Positions 49,953 to 61,808 of a stretch of DNA of 64,000 nt are shown in pieces. The notes under the pieces were generated by a model that was given only the letters and a program-made list of their open reading frames with translations, searched no databases and had not been told where the DNA came from. Source of the DNA: Theristus sp. LFF4_11 (Eukaryota > Nematoda > Chromadorea > Monhysterida > Xyalidae); NCBI GenBank assembly GCA_030248135.1, contig JASANC010004747.1:1-64000 (forward strand), read 5' to 3'. Made by a program: the position numbers and the translations under genes. Numbering within the stretch: position 1 is the first letter of the stretch; each line of letters starts with the position of its first letter.

Positions 49953-50678
49953 CAGGGTGTTTCAGAAGTAGTGGGTAGGTGTTTGACGCGTTATTTCTCG
50001 TGTTGTGCTGAACCATATTCAATGAAATTTTAGACAGTTGTTCAGAAAGACTTACCTTATCATTGTGTTTTCAAAGAAATTCATTCACCTGCACACGAAT
50101 GACAGAGCAGAACATAAAAACAATGATTTCACCACGCAACTGGGGGTTCTCGTTTGGCACCGGCGCGAAACATTAGCTTGTATGCAGCCGAATCGTCGCA
50201 TGCATGCATACAAAATGTTTTTTGACCCGATTTGTTTTGTTTTTGTTTTTTATATTAACCGGCTTTATATTTGCCAGCGTACATGCGTAAGAAAGCGGTT
50301 TTGGCCGTGACGGATAGGTGCAAGCGATGCATTGAGGCTCATTGCAGACAATTGAGAAATTTGATTGAGTTGACTGTTGTCGTTGTTGTTGATGGTTGCT
50401 TTTATCGCCATACACATTTTGAAGTGTTCTTTTGAATGTTTGCATTGAGTGTTGTTTTTTGTTGTCCGGTGATATCGTGTGATCTGGTATTTTCTGGTAT
50501 GTTTGAAACCTGTGTTTTGCTCTGTCATTCGTGTGCAGGTAAATGAATTGGTCTGAAATTTTGCATAAATCTGAGTTAAGTCTTTCTAAACATCTGTCTA
50601 AAATTTTGTTTGAAATAGTTCAATACAACTCAAGTAATAACGCGTCAAACACCTACCCACTACTTCTGAAACACCCTG
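49953..50678. mobile_element. 726-bp Tc1/mariner-like non-autonomous element
   Basis: CAGGGTGTTTCAGAAGTAGT at the left and ACTACTTCTGAAACACCCTG at the right are perfect inverted repeats, extending through GGGTAGGTGTTTGACGCGTTA. They continue imperfectly for about 150 bp, including TTCATTCACCTGCACACGAATGACAGAGCA and its complement near 50515. TA dinucleotides flank both ends (49951-52, 50679-80). The centre encodes no transposase. Confidence 0.88.
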
Positions 50679-50920
50679 TACAATGTATCGTGTTTTGCTT
50701 AGCATGCTTTTGGACAGTGCAATTGTAAACAGCGTGTTTGCGGCATGGGCCATTGATGCTTCGTTGCTTCGCGTGCATTGTTATGTTGGCATTACGTTAC
50801 ATAACTTTGGTCTTCAGCAAAGTTAATGCTACTGATAGTCTTGTGTAAATCTATTTTCGATTATCAAACAAATTTACACTGATTTCCAACCCCTTTTCAC
50901 TTTCAGCCACTTATACAGTC

Positions 50921-51089
50921 GAACTCTAAATTATAGGTAATCAGCTGATTGGTTGGCGATCAAGTGATACATACTTTCTGCGCCGGCATTGCTGTGGAGG
51001 CGGAGTCTGTCCTGCACAGAAAGCATGCATCACCTGATCACCAACCGAGCAGAGCTGCAGCTGATTGTCTATAAATTAGAGTTTTCGAC
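50921..51089. mobile_element. Palindromic MITE (CAGCTGATTGG family), copy 2
   Basis: ACAGTCGAACTCTAAATTATAG and CTATAAATTAGAGTTTTCGACT bound the element; AATCAGCTGATTGG, GCTGTGGAGGCGG and GCACAGAAAGCATGCATCA lie inside. Confidence 0.78.
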
Positions 51090-51599
51090 TTAACTGATTG
51101 CGCTTTGCGCAGCGCTTTTTGATTATTTATATTTTGTTTTTAAGAAATAGTTGAAACTGCTTATGGCACAGTGGTGTCCAAATGTACACCGCAGAGCCTT
51201 TAGCTTTTTTGTCGTCAGCTGCACAGTGACCAGAGTAACAAACAACACATCTACACGTGGCCGACTCGTGATGTGTAACAATTTTCGCCTTCTGTCCCTT
51301 TTTCTATCACCTTCGGTATAATTTTTTTAAATCTACGTACGCCTGGTAGTATTTGTATTGTTTCTGTGCCACGCGATTTGTGACTTGTGATAAGCGGTAT
51401 AAAAACTGTGTCCATTCGTTGAAGCAGTTCATCAGTTTGGTGGAAAGCACAATTTTGGACAATTTGTTCAACAGACACTGACTTGTATTGTAAGTGTAAC
51501 AAAATCCATTGATTGACTAGCGAAAGAATAGTTGGTGAACAAAAAAAGACAAGAATGAAGCCTTAAATGAAATGAAATGAGAATGGAAAAGGAATGTGA

Positions 51600-54500
51600 T
51601 CAATTCTTTGGCACCAACGAGGCGACATAGACCCAGAGCGAGAGGATGTTGTTCGGGTATGCATGAATGTGCACAGCCACTGCAAACTCCACTCTGCTGT
51701 CAAAGTTGACGTGCACGTTGGTTGCTTTCACGGCGGCCACCACTGCATGCACGTTCTCATAGGACATGTGCACTGGGAAGCCACTCATCTGCAACGTTCA
51801 ATCGCAATTGACACACACGCAATTTAGGCATTGCAATCTGACATGCTGATTGGTGGTTGAAACTGGCTGCACAATCAGTCAAATTCAAAAGCGGCCAACA
51901 AGCTGATAATGATTTCACAGTGCACCCGTGGTAGCACGTCATTGTTGTTCATCGTGCAACATCAACGCAAGAACACACCGTGTACGCGTCAGTCAACGGC
52001 TGCAACCGATCGTCATGCTGCTCTGGCGTCAGCGTTGCTGCCTCCAAACTGAAACATTCGTGCAAGCCTGTGTGCAAACAAACGTGCACATTTTGAGTCG
52101 CAAGCGACACACAAACTCTGGCAGTAAATCTCTGAGCATTTTCGACGCTCTAAAGTTCCACTGTGGGATGGCGTGCTGACGCCATTGGTCGAACTGATGC
52201 TTGATCTCGCGCTCAACGTGGCCGCGCAGTTCTTGCACGCTCGCTGCGTCCGTTGCGTTGTAGACGAGCGACGAAGGCTGGCCAAATAGAAACGTGTTAG
52301 GTGGGCGCTTGTGCACTCTGGCGACAAAGCAGCCTGTTTGCAAACGCAGACACACCTGAACGGAGTCGAAGCTTGTGCTCGTACGAAACAGTGGCCGCCA
52401 GTGGTGCATGTTGTGCACGTCGAACGACATGCGAGTCGGGTGCGCGCTTGGTTGCACGTTCGCCCAGACCTGCGCAGCAAAACGAACCCACTGATTTGGC
52501 TGCTAAATGCATTTCCCATGCGTACCACCAGTAACACCATTGCAGTGCCGACATCACGTGACTCCGTTAGTGGCAAATGCCCACAAACACCAGCAAGCGA
52601 GCACGTGCATTCTCGTGCGTGACGACGCAGCCGACGGACAGCAGCGGACAGGCAGCGTCCTCCACCGAGTACGAGTGTCCGTCGGAGGCGTTGTACAGCG
52701 TCAGCGGTGTCTCGGCGTCTGCAGAACGCACGAGCACGTAGGCGGAGCGGGCGCCCTCGGGCAAGCCGTCGCCAATGACCAGCGAGGCGGCGATGTGCTC
52801 GTGCAACAGCCAGCAGCACAGCAGCACCGCGTGCTCCTCCTCGTCGCCGCACAGCATTTGCACAAACTCCTGCAGCAAAACATTCGTTTGCGATGGAAAC
52901 TGTCGAGGAAAATTGCAACCACGAAAAATCACAAACGTCTGCGGTGCTCCAAATGTCGCACATGCCCGGATAAAGCACCGGATCTGAGACGAACGGAATC
53001 AACGACACGATGTGACACGCGTGCTGCTGCAACGGACGCAGATGTAAAACGAACGACTTGGTCTGAACGGGATGACAGCAATGAATGCAGCACAAACAGC
53101 ATCGCACGCACCGCCAGTCGTGACGGACTGTTGTTCAGCGCCGTCAGCTCCTGCGGCGGTGCAATCGGGCGTAGGAATCGACAGATCAACACCGTGCGTC
53201 CGTGCGTGTCCAGCACCAGCGGCGTGTAGCGTCGTTTCGGGAAGCGATTGCGGACATCCCTCAAAAACGCGTCCGCCTCCGCCAGCGTCTCGTCGGTTTC
53301 GATCGTTTCAAACTTGACAGATGCAACGAAAACGTTGAGCGAGCACACAACATTCAGCAACACAAACACTGCGGACATACGGCAACATCCGGCGGCTCGG
53401 GCAGCGTCAGTGTCGGCTCCAGCGCCAGCAGCAGCGTCACGTGCGCATGCTCGCCGTGATTGACGCCGGTGTAGCCAAGCAGCATTGGCGCTGTCTTCAG
53501 TCGCATCGAGCCCTCGATCTGGACAGCATCAAATCAAAGCACCGTCACAGTGGCACAGCACCAGCGCAGACGTACCTTTCCGTTGTAATACAACGTCGAA
53601 AAGGGCACTGTGATTGAGCCAAGCCAGCGTTTTTCGATTTGTTCTCGAACAGTATTCACGCCTTCGCGATCGTCCTATATTTCAGCACTCATAGTGTCCT
53701 ATAAACCGCACGAACTTCAGTTTTACCGGTTCCTTACCCGCGGCAGCTTAGTCACAACTTGATCAAACAAGTTCAAGCAAAGGTTGTCGCTGACTGTCTT
53801 CAAGCTCTCGGGAGAGTAATCATCGTTTGGTGCTCTAAACATCACAAAACAGATTTTGCTGCAAGTTGCATTGTTTACGCAAGCCAAGAAAAACTGAGGT
53901 ATTACGAACGTAAAATCAAATTGAATCAGTTGCTGCCACGTCGGATTTTTTCCGACGACAACCGATGACTGAATGCAGGTATTTTGAAAAGAGACTTCGA
54001 AAAATGGATTCAACTCGTCCTGAAAACAATCGTTTTTGTTCTGATGTTGCATGGGGTTTTCGGTTTCTTTTGAAAAATGCTCTTTCATTTCCAACCAAAT
54101 GCTAACAAATGAATGCCAACAAAATTCTAGCTAACGCCAACCAAATCGTCGGCAGCATTAGCACGGACAGGCAGGTTGAGTGCGTTTTGCAGATTGACCA
54201 TGACTTTCACTTTGCCGGCAGCGCCCAGGCCGATCGTGCTGCCCCTTCGTGCTTTTCGCACCGGTCGCAGTTTGCGCTCGATTTCAATTGGAGCACACCA
54301 AGCGCCCAGCGACCTGCAGGACAACAATGCTCAATGAGACAACAAAACAACAAATGTTGACAGGTTGTGGAGAACAACCAACAAGGCGTTGGTTGTGATG
54401 CACTCAAACAGACCAACCCGAACTCGGGCACCGGTGGTTCACGAACGACGTGTTCATAGGCGACCACGGTGGCAGCAGCAGCGAAGCGTGCGTGCACACG

Positions 54501-57500
54501 GGCACGTATCAACCGGGCGTACTTGTAGCCAGCCGCTCTCAGGCTGTCCAACCCCGTGATGCGCTCTGCCTCACGCTCCTTCTCCACCCGACGATGGTAT
54601 TGCTGCAACAAGTGATTTTTTTGTCCTGCATCCAAAAAATAAAATTGCCACGATTTGAAATTGATTTTTGAAATCTTGGTTAGACTGTTGGTCAGTTTTG
54701 CGGTTCAGTGTTTGCTCGGTTGAAGAGCATTGCCACCTCAAACAGTTTGTCGTCAATGTCTGCCGCCCACGCAGGCGCCATCCGCAGCCATCTAAACTCA
54801 GCCACGTTCGCGCGACGCAACTGCAGCATCCGGAAACGTTTGTCCGCGTCGAACTCTTCTGACGAAACCAGCTGACATTCGGCCGGTTCCGTTCGAAACC
54901 AACCGCCGATGCTGCTCGCTAGTGGCGCTGCAGGTGCCTTCACCTTTTCTTGCTGCTCACCAGTTAGGTTCATATTCTGCCGGGTAAAGTCACTTTGCAC
55001 ACTTCTGTAATTTGAGCACAGCAAAAGTTACAACAGCAATAAGTTTACACGCAGAATTGTGGCAAGTCGGCAGTTCACAGGGTCGTTCGGATCGAATTTC
55101 GCCATATCAGACAGCGTCTGCAATTCGTGCAGGGTTGCCCAGTCAATCACGTTCTGACTTTCTCTGAAAAAATGTCCAGACTCTTGCAATTTTCGAAACA
55201 GCGAAATGGCGAGCAAAAGCACGAATGTACTGGGGGTCTTTTGCAAGCGACGGCGCAGTAGCAGCAGTTGGCAGCGCCACATTGTCATTGGCCCAAGTGG
55301 CAGCGCAGTGCACTGTACCTGATGTCCTTGGAATCCATGCTGCCATTCCATCAACGTCCAAGTTTGTTTCAACGCCTTCACAATTAGATCAATATTGTTA
55401 TTTTCGAACAAATTTATTAAAAGAACAAAAAGATGATAAAGACAAAAAGATAGAAAGGCCGATAATGCATGCAGACCACTGCCAATAGCAGCGTGTTCGA
55501 ACGTCAGAGTGGTGTGTCCAGCGAACACGAGCTCGTCAAGCAAAGCGCCGTTGCCGGTGCTTGTGACACGCGACACCGATGGCACCGGTACACCGACCAC
55601 GGCAAGCAGCAACGTCGATGGCTCGCCCGCCACTGCGTCGTACAACTAGAAAATGCTGCTGTGACACTGTGCTTGCGCACACGAAAATGTACCACATAAA
55701 CTTACTTTCAATTGAACTGTTAGAAAACAGTCGATAATTTTGAGTTATTGAGTACTAGGGATTCTATCTTGAGTGGATGACAGAAAATTGTCGAACCCGA
55801 AGTCGATACTAATGCAAAAATGGCAAAAAATCAAACAATAAAGCGTATAGTTGAAAGCACGATTTACAGTCAAACTCTAAACTATAGGTAATCAGCTGAT
55901 TGATTGGTGATCGTGATGCATACATTGTGTGCAAACCAATCTGCGCCTCCCCACAGTACTGCCTGCACAGAAAGCATGCGTCACGTGACCACCAACCAAT
56001 CAGTTGATTCCCTATAATTTAGAGTACTTTCAGATTGATCGAGTGCGGCCACTGGTGCACGTGCAGCGTTTGTATCTGACCGAACGTCACCGAGAAGTCG
56101 TCGCCGTTGAGCGGTCTGCTCGCCCATTCAGCCGCGTGAAGACCGTTGAAGAACAGTCGCAGCCACACACGACAGCGAGACACGGCCGCTCTGCGCGCTT
56201 GCTCGTTCCTGCGTGGCGTGCACTGGATGTTGTGAGATTTTATCACTTTGGTTCGCTGATGTTTTACCCAGATAAGATCTGTCTGTGGTAAAACACCTTC
56301 GACATTTCAGCCTGGTGTCCGTCGCACTGACGAGCCAGGGGGGCACCGCGGTATGCGTCTGCTTGGCGAAACCGCAAACAGCGAACTTCATGTATTGTGC
56401 GCTTGCGCGAGTGCTGTTTGTGTGTTGGAATCGTGTTGCTGCGCTGCTTGCACTGGCTATCAGTGCTTTCAACTTTCGTCCACACAACTAGAGATGACCG
56501 TGATAAAATCCATTGCAATTCTAAATTTACTAACGGCGGGCACTGCTCTGCTGGCGTCACCGTACACCCGGTATCTAAAATTGCTGTGTAGACAGGCTCG
56601 CCTGGCTTACGGCGAGTTTTCACGGCGTCCAGCACAATTTGTTGCCACACGGCATCGGCGTTGAAATCGGTCGTTGCTTCTTGCTGCGACAATAATTCCA
56701 CGTTCAACATTGTGTTGAGGAAAATGTAAAAAAACAACTCAAAAATACAATCCAAAAATCACCGGTGTGCCACGAATGCTGTCGTAGAATTCTTGTTCCA
56801 ACTCTACCAGTTCTTCAGTGAGATCGTCAATCCATTCGTCTTTGTCTTTTTCTTCGTCCACTTCTTCCCTGAAAATGATTGATTAGAAGACACATTTGTT
56901 GACACACACTGAATGTGAGGGCGCATTTTGTTGCGGCGCACTTGTTGAACGTCACCCTGTAGGGCGTCGCCGTGTGCTGCTGTCGTGTGCGCATCTGCTG
57001 CACCGCATTCCACAGTGTCACCAACTGCTGCAGCACTCGGTTGTCCTCAGCCAATTCGTCATTTCGTTCCTTTCGAATCTTGCTGCAATTATTGTTTTAA
57101 CATTGTTGGCTTGAACAAGAGGTTTATCATGTCATGCTTAGCCAACCGGGTTTTCTGCTGCAGCGCTTTCAACTGCTCACTGTTGTCAGCGTCTTCCACA
57201 ACCTCATGAAGTCTTGCGACCGACAATTTTATTGCTGCCAACTGAAATTTCATCATTCTATCTAATTTGCTTGGAACCCCAAAAGTTCACGGCTCATAGC
57301 GGATCGACCACTGACCTTTTGAGTGAGTTGATCGGCCAGGTTGGCGTCACGCCTTTGTCTGTATGCTTTGTACTGGTCCACGAGACGACTGGCGAGCGCA
57401 TGCTCACGTGAAAACAACGGGTGATGACTGAACACGATCTTTGAAACGTCCACGTCCAATTCGTAGGCCATGTCCACTGACATACGTTGACCGACTGTCG

Positions 57501-58880
57501 CCTGCGCAGTGGTAGTGCAAGCATAATGCACAATCGCACATCACTAACAGGCAATCAGCTGTGTCTGGTGGTCACGTGATGCATGCTTTCTGTACAGGAC
57601 ACACTTCGCGCCCACAGCAATGCCTGCACGGTCATCACGTGATCACCATCCAATCAGCTGATTGCCTACATTAATTAGAGCTAGACAATAGATGTCATTA
57701 AAACACTTGTTCGGGATGAGTGAAAGAACAACCAACCTTGCAGTATTCAGCAACGTTGTGTCGCTCACTCAGTTCTGGACGAACAGCAAACTTTGCGATG
57801 GCAGCCGGTGCCGTGCGGATGCGTCCAGCCTCATCGAACCAGCCACGACCCTACACGAGTCAGCACTTCTAAGCTGCACAACCAACAACAACAAAAAATA
57901 GCATCAAAAACACAGACCATATCTGCTCCGCGAACAAAACGTTGCTCCCAGATGCTTTTATTGCTATCTGACAGCTCCAACGGCTCCCCGGTGTACAAAC
58001 CTTCGTCAGAAATCCGTCGCACCGCACCCCTTGATGGCAATTTTTGACTTGCGCTTACTAAAAAATATTTCTTTTCAAAGACCCACATGCTTCATAATGA
58101 CTGCGATCTTATTCAAAAATGCCTCTCTTCTTTCAAACTAAAATGTTAAAAAATGATAATAATAAATGAAGACTCGCCCGTTCCTACTGAGGGACTGAAG
58201 TACAGTTGGGATTCTTGTCTGAGCTGCTTGAAATATGCTGGAGTGTGCGCTTTGCCATATTGTCCACAACTTAGTGTGTCATCTGCGGAATGAAGTAAAA
58301 ATAATTGTTCATAACCATCAAAGGAATAGCTGGAAGAGCAAAAGCAAATCAACCGTTGTTGTACCACCACCTTCACCCCGTTCCACATCGGCAGAGCGTC
58401 GTCTCGCTGGTGTCTTGTCCTTTTCATGCGGAGGATAAACTTTTGTGAAAAAGTCGATTTGTTGCGTGTTGGTGGCCGTGCGTCGCTGCAGTTTCTTTGG
58501 TGTTTGCTTGCGAACTTTTGTGCGCAGCCGCATCGATTGCTCCAAAGCCTGTTCCCATCGGTGTTCGTCATCTTCCTGAAACAGAAATGCTGCGCACTTT
58601 CAGTCTTTGCTTTGTTGTGCTTGTGAGAATCTCTTCCCAAAATGAAAGCGAGCACCTACATCAACGGTGTCACCAAGGCGCGTTGGAATGTACGATACAC
58701 GACGCTGCAGTCGTTTCGTCAGTCGCGCATTGCCACGCGATTTTTCAGCAAGATTCTTTGCTCGGTTACGCAGTCGTTGTCGCATGTCAATGGAAGAGGC
58801 CAAGTGACCGAACGATTGTCTAGCCGTTACGTCCAATGACTGACGCGCTAAAATGTTGGCATGTACTGGCATGTACACAC

Positions 58881-58959
<79 letters not shown>

Positions 58960-59430
58960 CTATGATGCCAATTTTTCGCACACGTGACAAAAAAACGACT
59001 TCAACTGATTTTCCTCTGGCGTGTCTGCTGGGCTGCTGTGGTTGCCTAACTTCATAGTGTTTGAGATTGTTTCTGACTTTACTTACACGATCCGGCATCG
59101 TCACCGGTCGCAGTAAGTCGGCCGCTCTCTGCACCTTCAGACTCGCTCAGATCATCTTTTTCCTTCATGTTCACTGCAAAATAATGTTAACAAAGCTGTC
59201 ACTGCAACTTGCACACAGTAAATTCTCAGAGAGTGTGTGATATTACCTGGCTTGCTGAGCATTTCGTGCTCAATTTTGTCCGCTTCTTGTGCGTGTTGTT
59301 CGTCTTCATGGATTGTGCTTGTTGATTCTGCTGTGCTGACGCTTGGGGGCTCAGTCCACGAGCTCGTTCTTCCATGCGCCACGGTCCGCATTTCAACGGA
59401 TTCAACCAGTTTCGAGTCAGATAGTCTCTG
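51600..59430 (-). CDS. CC2D2A: CC2D2A, coiled-coil and C2 domain protein of the ciliary transition zone
   Basis: CC2D2A (MKS6) is a core component of the tectonic/B9 complex at the ciliary gate. About 29 minus-strand exons follow the order of the human protein: about 58577-58375; 58272-58170; 58047-57920 (RRISDEGLYTGEPLELSDS); 57855-57740 (GRGWFDEAGRIRT); 57505-57320 (VFSHHPLFSREHALASRL); 57245-56765 (coiled coil); 56720-56545 (RRKPGEPVYTAIL); 56215-55210 (first C2); 55165-55045 (KFDPNDPVNC); 54975-54730 (DKRFRMLQLRRANVAEFR); 54635-54145; 54020-53580 (C2 core, NPFFEVSFQNTCIQS, NPTWQQL); 53520-52955 (SLIPFVSDPVLYPGMCDIW); 52870-52575 (transglutaminase-like, CGDEEEHAVLLC); 52470-52025; 51788-51600 (GFPVHMSYENVH, stop). 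Probable 5' exons are about 59410-59270, 59175-59100 and 58855-58655. Most borders are approximate. The true start codon is not fixed. Confidence 0.95.
55868..56030. mobile_element. Palindromic MITE (CAGCTGATTGG family), copy 3
   Basis: ACAGTCAAACTCTAAACTATAG and CTATAATTTAGAGTACTTTCAG are the ends, with AATCAGCTGATTG, CTGCACAGAAAGCATGCGTC and ACCAACCAATCAG inside. It lies in a CC2D2A intron and reaches the edge of the first C2 exon. Confidence 0.78.
56225..56400 (-). repeat. Dispersed ~160-bp segment, copy 2
   Basis: Reverse-oriented partner of 8445-8620, lying in a CC2D2A intron immediately before the first C2 exon. Confidence 0.7.
57545..57690. mobile_element. Palindromic MITE (CAGCTGATTGG family), copy 4
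   Basis: AGGCAATCAGCTG at the left and CAATCAGCTGATTGCCT at the right, with GTCACGTGATGCATGC and its mirrored half inside. It is in a CC2D2A intron. Confidence 0.7.
58881..58960 (+). repeat. (CAA)n microsatellite
   Basis: About 27 uninterrupted CAA/ACA triplets in a CC2D2A intron. Read on the coding strand it is TTG repeats, which produce a spurious poly-leucine frame. Confidence 0.95.
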
Positions 59431-59674
59431 AAAATGAATCCTTTTGTTATTATAGGCTGTTGCATAAAATTTGTTACGCTGTGCATGTATCTTTTAACCG
59501 ACACACACACACACAAAATGCGACCCACTCATTCCGTCTTAATGGAACCGAGTCAACATTTGAGAATGGTGTATTGCGAATTGCGAATTGTGATCAATGT
59601 TGCACATATGTAAACATGATCAGTCAAACGCCAAGTCAACGTAGTATATTCATTTTTGTATCAGATAGAAGAAA

Positions 59675-60139
59675 TCACGAAATCACACAAGTGTTCTTTT
59701 TGCGCGTTGTCCGCTTTTTCTTCGAACGTTTTGATAATTTACGGCCACGCATTTTCTGCTTTCCTGTGCTCGTGCTGTTGTTGATTTCTCTGCCACTGGC
59801 ACGTTTCGTTAGTTGTTGATTGTTGCGTGTCGATTTTGGTATTGTCTGCGTTTCAGAACATTTTATTTTTTTTTCTTTGTTTCTACGCCCTATTTTTGAA
59901 GTAACCGTTCTATTTTTCGGAGTCAGTGTTGCCTGCTGATGTGCTTGTGATGATCGTGCCTCCGGTGATATGCAAGCACGCCCACTCGTCGCCACGACGT
60001 CTGTCAACAGCATCAAATCATTTTGCGCGTCCGTATTTTCGTTTTCTTTTTGAACTTGGTCCGAACTCTCAGGCTGTACTCCGATGTCATAGTTTGGGAC
60101 TGAAAGTACAGGGTGTGTCAACAGTCTACAAAAATCCAC
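59675..60139 (-). CDS. Basic low-complexity open frame, possibly CC2D2A 5' exon
   Basis: An open frame of 154 codons, rich in Lys, Arg, Asn, Thr and Ser, with an acidic-to-basic transition and a run ending SKKKRTTRKKNTC. It lies just upstream of the probable CC2D2A 5' exons on the same strand. The family has a poorly conserved, charged N terminus that could look like this, but I see no diagnostic motif. It could also be a separate gene. Confidence 0.4.
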   Translation of the reverse strand: MDFCRLLTHPVLSVPNYDIGVQPESSDQVQKENENTDAQNDLMLLTDVVATSGRACISPEARSSQAHQQATLTPKNRTVTSKIGRRNKEKKIKCSETQTIPKSTRNNQQLTKRASGREINNSTSTGKQKMRGRKLSKRSKKKRTTRKKNTCVIS

Positions 60140-60359
60140 ACTGCTTTTAATGAGTGATTCGCGCGCGCTAGAGTGGACGAAATGCTATCTACGTCAACAT
60201 CAACTGAAATTCAGGGTTTTGTGTTTAAAATTTCGTTTTTGGTTTCCCCGCCGATCGCAAAGCAGCACACAGCGTTGAGTGCCCTACCACAAGACCATTA
60301 TTCTTTACGAAACGCATGGATTCAAACAGCTATTTCAGCTGTTTTTTATTTTCACGCAA

Positions 60360-60882
60360 TCAAAAAGGCGCACTGGACGTGCTGGAGGACGCGAACGTGG
60401 ACGTGGTGGCGGCGGTGCTGAGCGACGCGTCCGCGCCTTCTTCGGTGACGTTTGAGTTCTCGTCGAGTGTGTGCAGCTGTTTCAGCAGTGTCTCGATCTG
60501 GCCACTGATGGCGTACAGCTTTCGAACAAACCGCGATACGTTGGCGAACATGGCACGGTCGTTGCGCACTAACTTCAGCAGCACGTCTGCAGCCTCGTGC
60601 AGCTTCTGGGCGGCCAACTGAACAATGAAACTGTATTCACTGATGCAGACTCGTTGATTGCGTTTTGCAAAATCCTGCACAACGGATGAAACTCCGTTTT
60701 TTTGTTGAAACTAACAAGAATTTGTTTACCATGAGCTCAGTTTCCAGTTCGACTGTGCCGTAGACGTTGTCAATGTCGAGCGTACCACAGATGTTGACCA
60801 TCGATGGGCTGCTGCTGCAGAGTGATTTTGGAGCTGCGGGTCGATTCGATAATGCTACTTGCTGCGACAGCCCCGTTGGTGC
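60360..60882 (-). CDS. Unrecognised helical (coiled-coil-like) protein, last two exons
   Basis: The exon at 60882-60730 (51 codons, phase 0, acceptor TTGTGCAG, donor GTAAAC) encodes SMVNICGTLDIDNVYGTVEL. The exon at 60617-60360 (acceptor ATTGTTCAG) encodes LAAQKLHEAADVLLKLVRND, then FANVSRFVRKLYAISGQIET, and a Ser/Thr/Ala-rich tail to the stop. The joined part is at least 136 residues. The second exon has heptad-like leucines typical of small helical subunits of larger complexes (mediator, BLOC/BORC or kinetochore type), but I cannot assign one. Upstream coding sequence beyond 60882 is likely. Confidence 0.55.
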
Positions 60883-61078
60883 CTGCACAACAACACTGCA
60901 GCAACAGTGCACAAGTATAATCAAAAATATATTTTTATAAATGCATGCACACAGGGTGTCTAAAAAACAACGGGCAACACGGTTTGAAACGGTGTTTTAA
61001 TTTACACACATATGTGATTATAAAAGTTGAATGTTCCCCGATTTTCCCAGTATCTCTTTGAGACATCCTGCCTTTCGC

Positions 61079-61431
61079 TCATTCCAGACAAACTTTCAAC
61101 GCGTCGCAGGTGTCATTGAGCAGAACACAGAGTTTGTCGATGTCAGCCTTGTTGCAGCCCGACAACGTGTAGTACGGCTGCTCTGTTTGCATCAGCGCAC
61201 GCAGCCTATTATCAAGCTGTTCCAGTTGTTTCGGCTGAACTGCTGCTGAACCTGCTCCGCTGCTAACAAAATATCAAAAAAGATGTATTCCCAAACAGTG
61301 AAAACCGACCAACCATGCGAACCGAACAAAAAAGTGACAAACCAGCCGATGTTTTCTTTTTGTTGGTAGTTTGGACGCTGTTTCGTGAAACTTGTTGTGG
61401 TACTTCGTGGGCAGTACGCGCAAAACGACAT
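61079..61431 (-). CDS. Small two-exon protein, CDK2AP/DOC-1-like (tentative)
   Basis: Exon 1 is 61431-61343 (MSFCAYCPRSTTTSFTKQRP). Exon 2 is 61262-61079 after a TTGTTAG acceptor. The join keeps frame and gives exactly 90 residues plus stop. The C-terminal half (QLDNRLRALMQTEQPYYTLS, then DKLCVLLNDTCDALKVCLE) resembles the CDK2AP1/2 C-terminal domain, where a PTY-AGS loop precedes a helix ending in RECL. That family belongs to NuRD. The match is short, with three extra residues in the loop, so identity is tentative. Gene structure is better supported than the name. Confidence 0.55.
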
Positions 61432-61808
61432 TTTGTTGTTGAATTGTCTTGTTGATGGTATACAGCAGGATGATGACAGTAGATCAAAAAATGTGCCAGT
61501 TGAATAAAACGGAAAACGTGGGAGAAGGAAATCAGTTTTCGATGCAATCAATATATGAAAAGGATTAATTGAATGATTCGACTAAGCTTGCGCTTTTTAC
61601 CGCTTGCTCAAAGGAAGGTTCTCATTTTTATTTGCGCATTCTGGCATGCAGCTTTTCGCTTTCAATTTGGTTTTCACTCGCCACCATGACCGGCAGGCAA
61701 CAGGCTAAACTGCACACGTTCTTCATTCACTGACAAATTTCGTTTCGAGAGCATGAAGTTTTTTTGTCGCATGGTCACCAAACAACTTCTGCATGAAATT
61801 TTTGTCGT

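Noticed and set aside
53072..53463. Plus-strand open frames opposite CC2D2A
   Set aside because: The minus strand encodes the conserved CC2D2A segments with correct splice sites; the plus frames have no recognisable content.
58600..58960. Poly-leucine protein on the minus strand
   Set aside because: The leucines come from an intronic (CAA)n microsatellite. Only the downstream part (about 58855-58655) looks like a CC2D2A exon.
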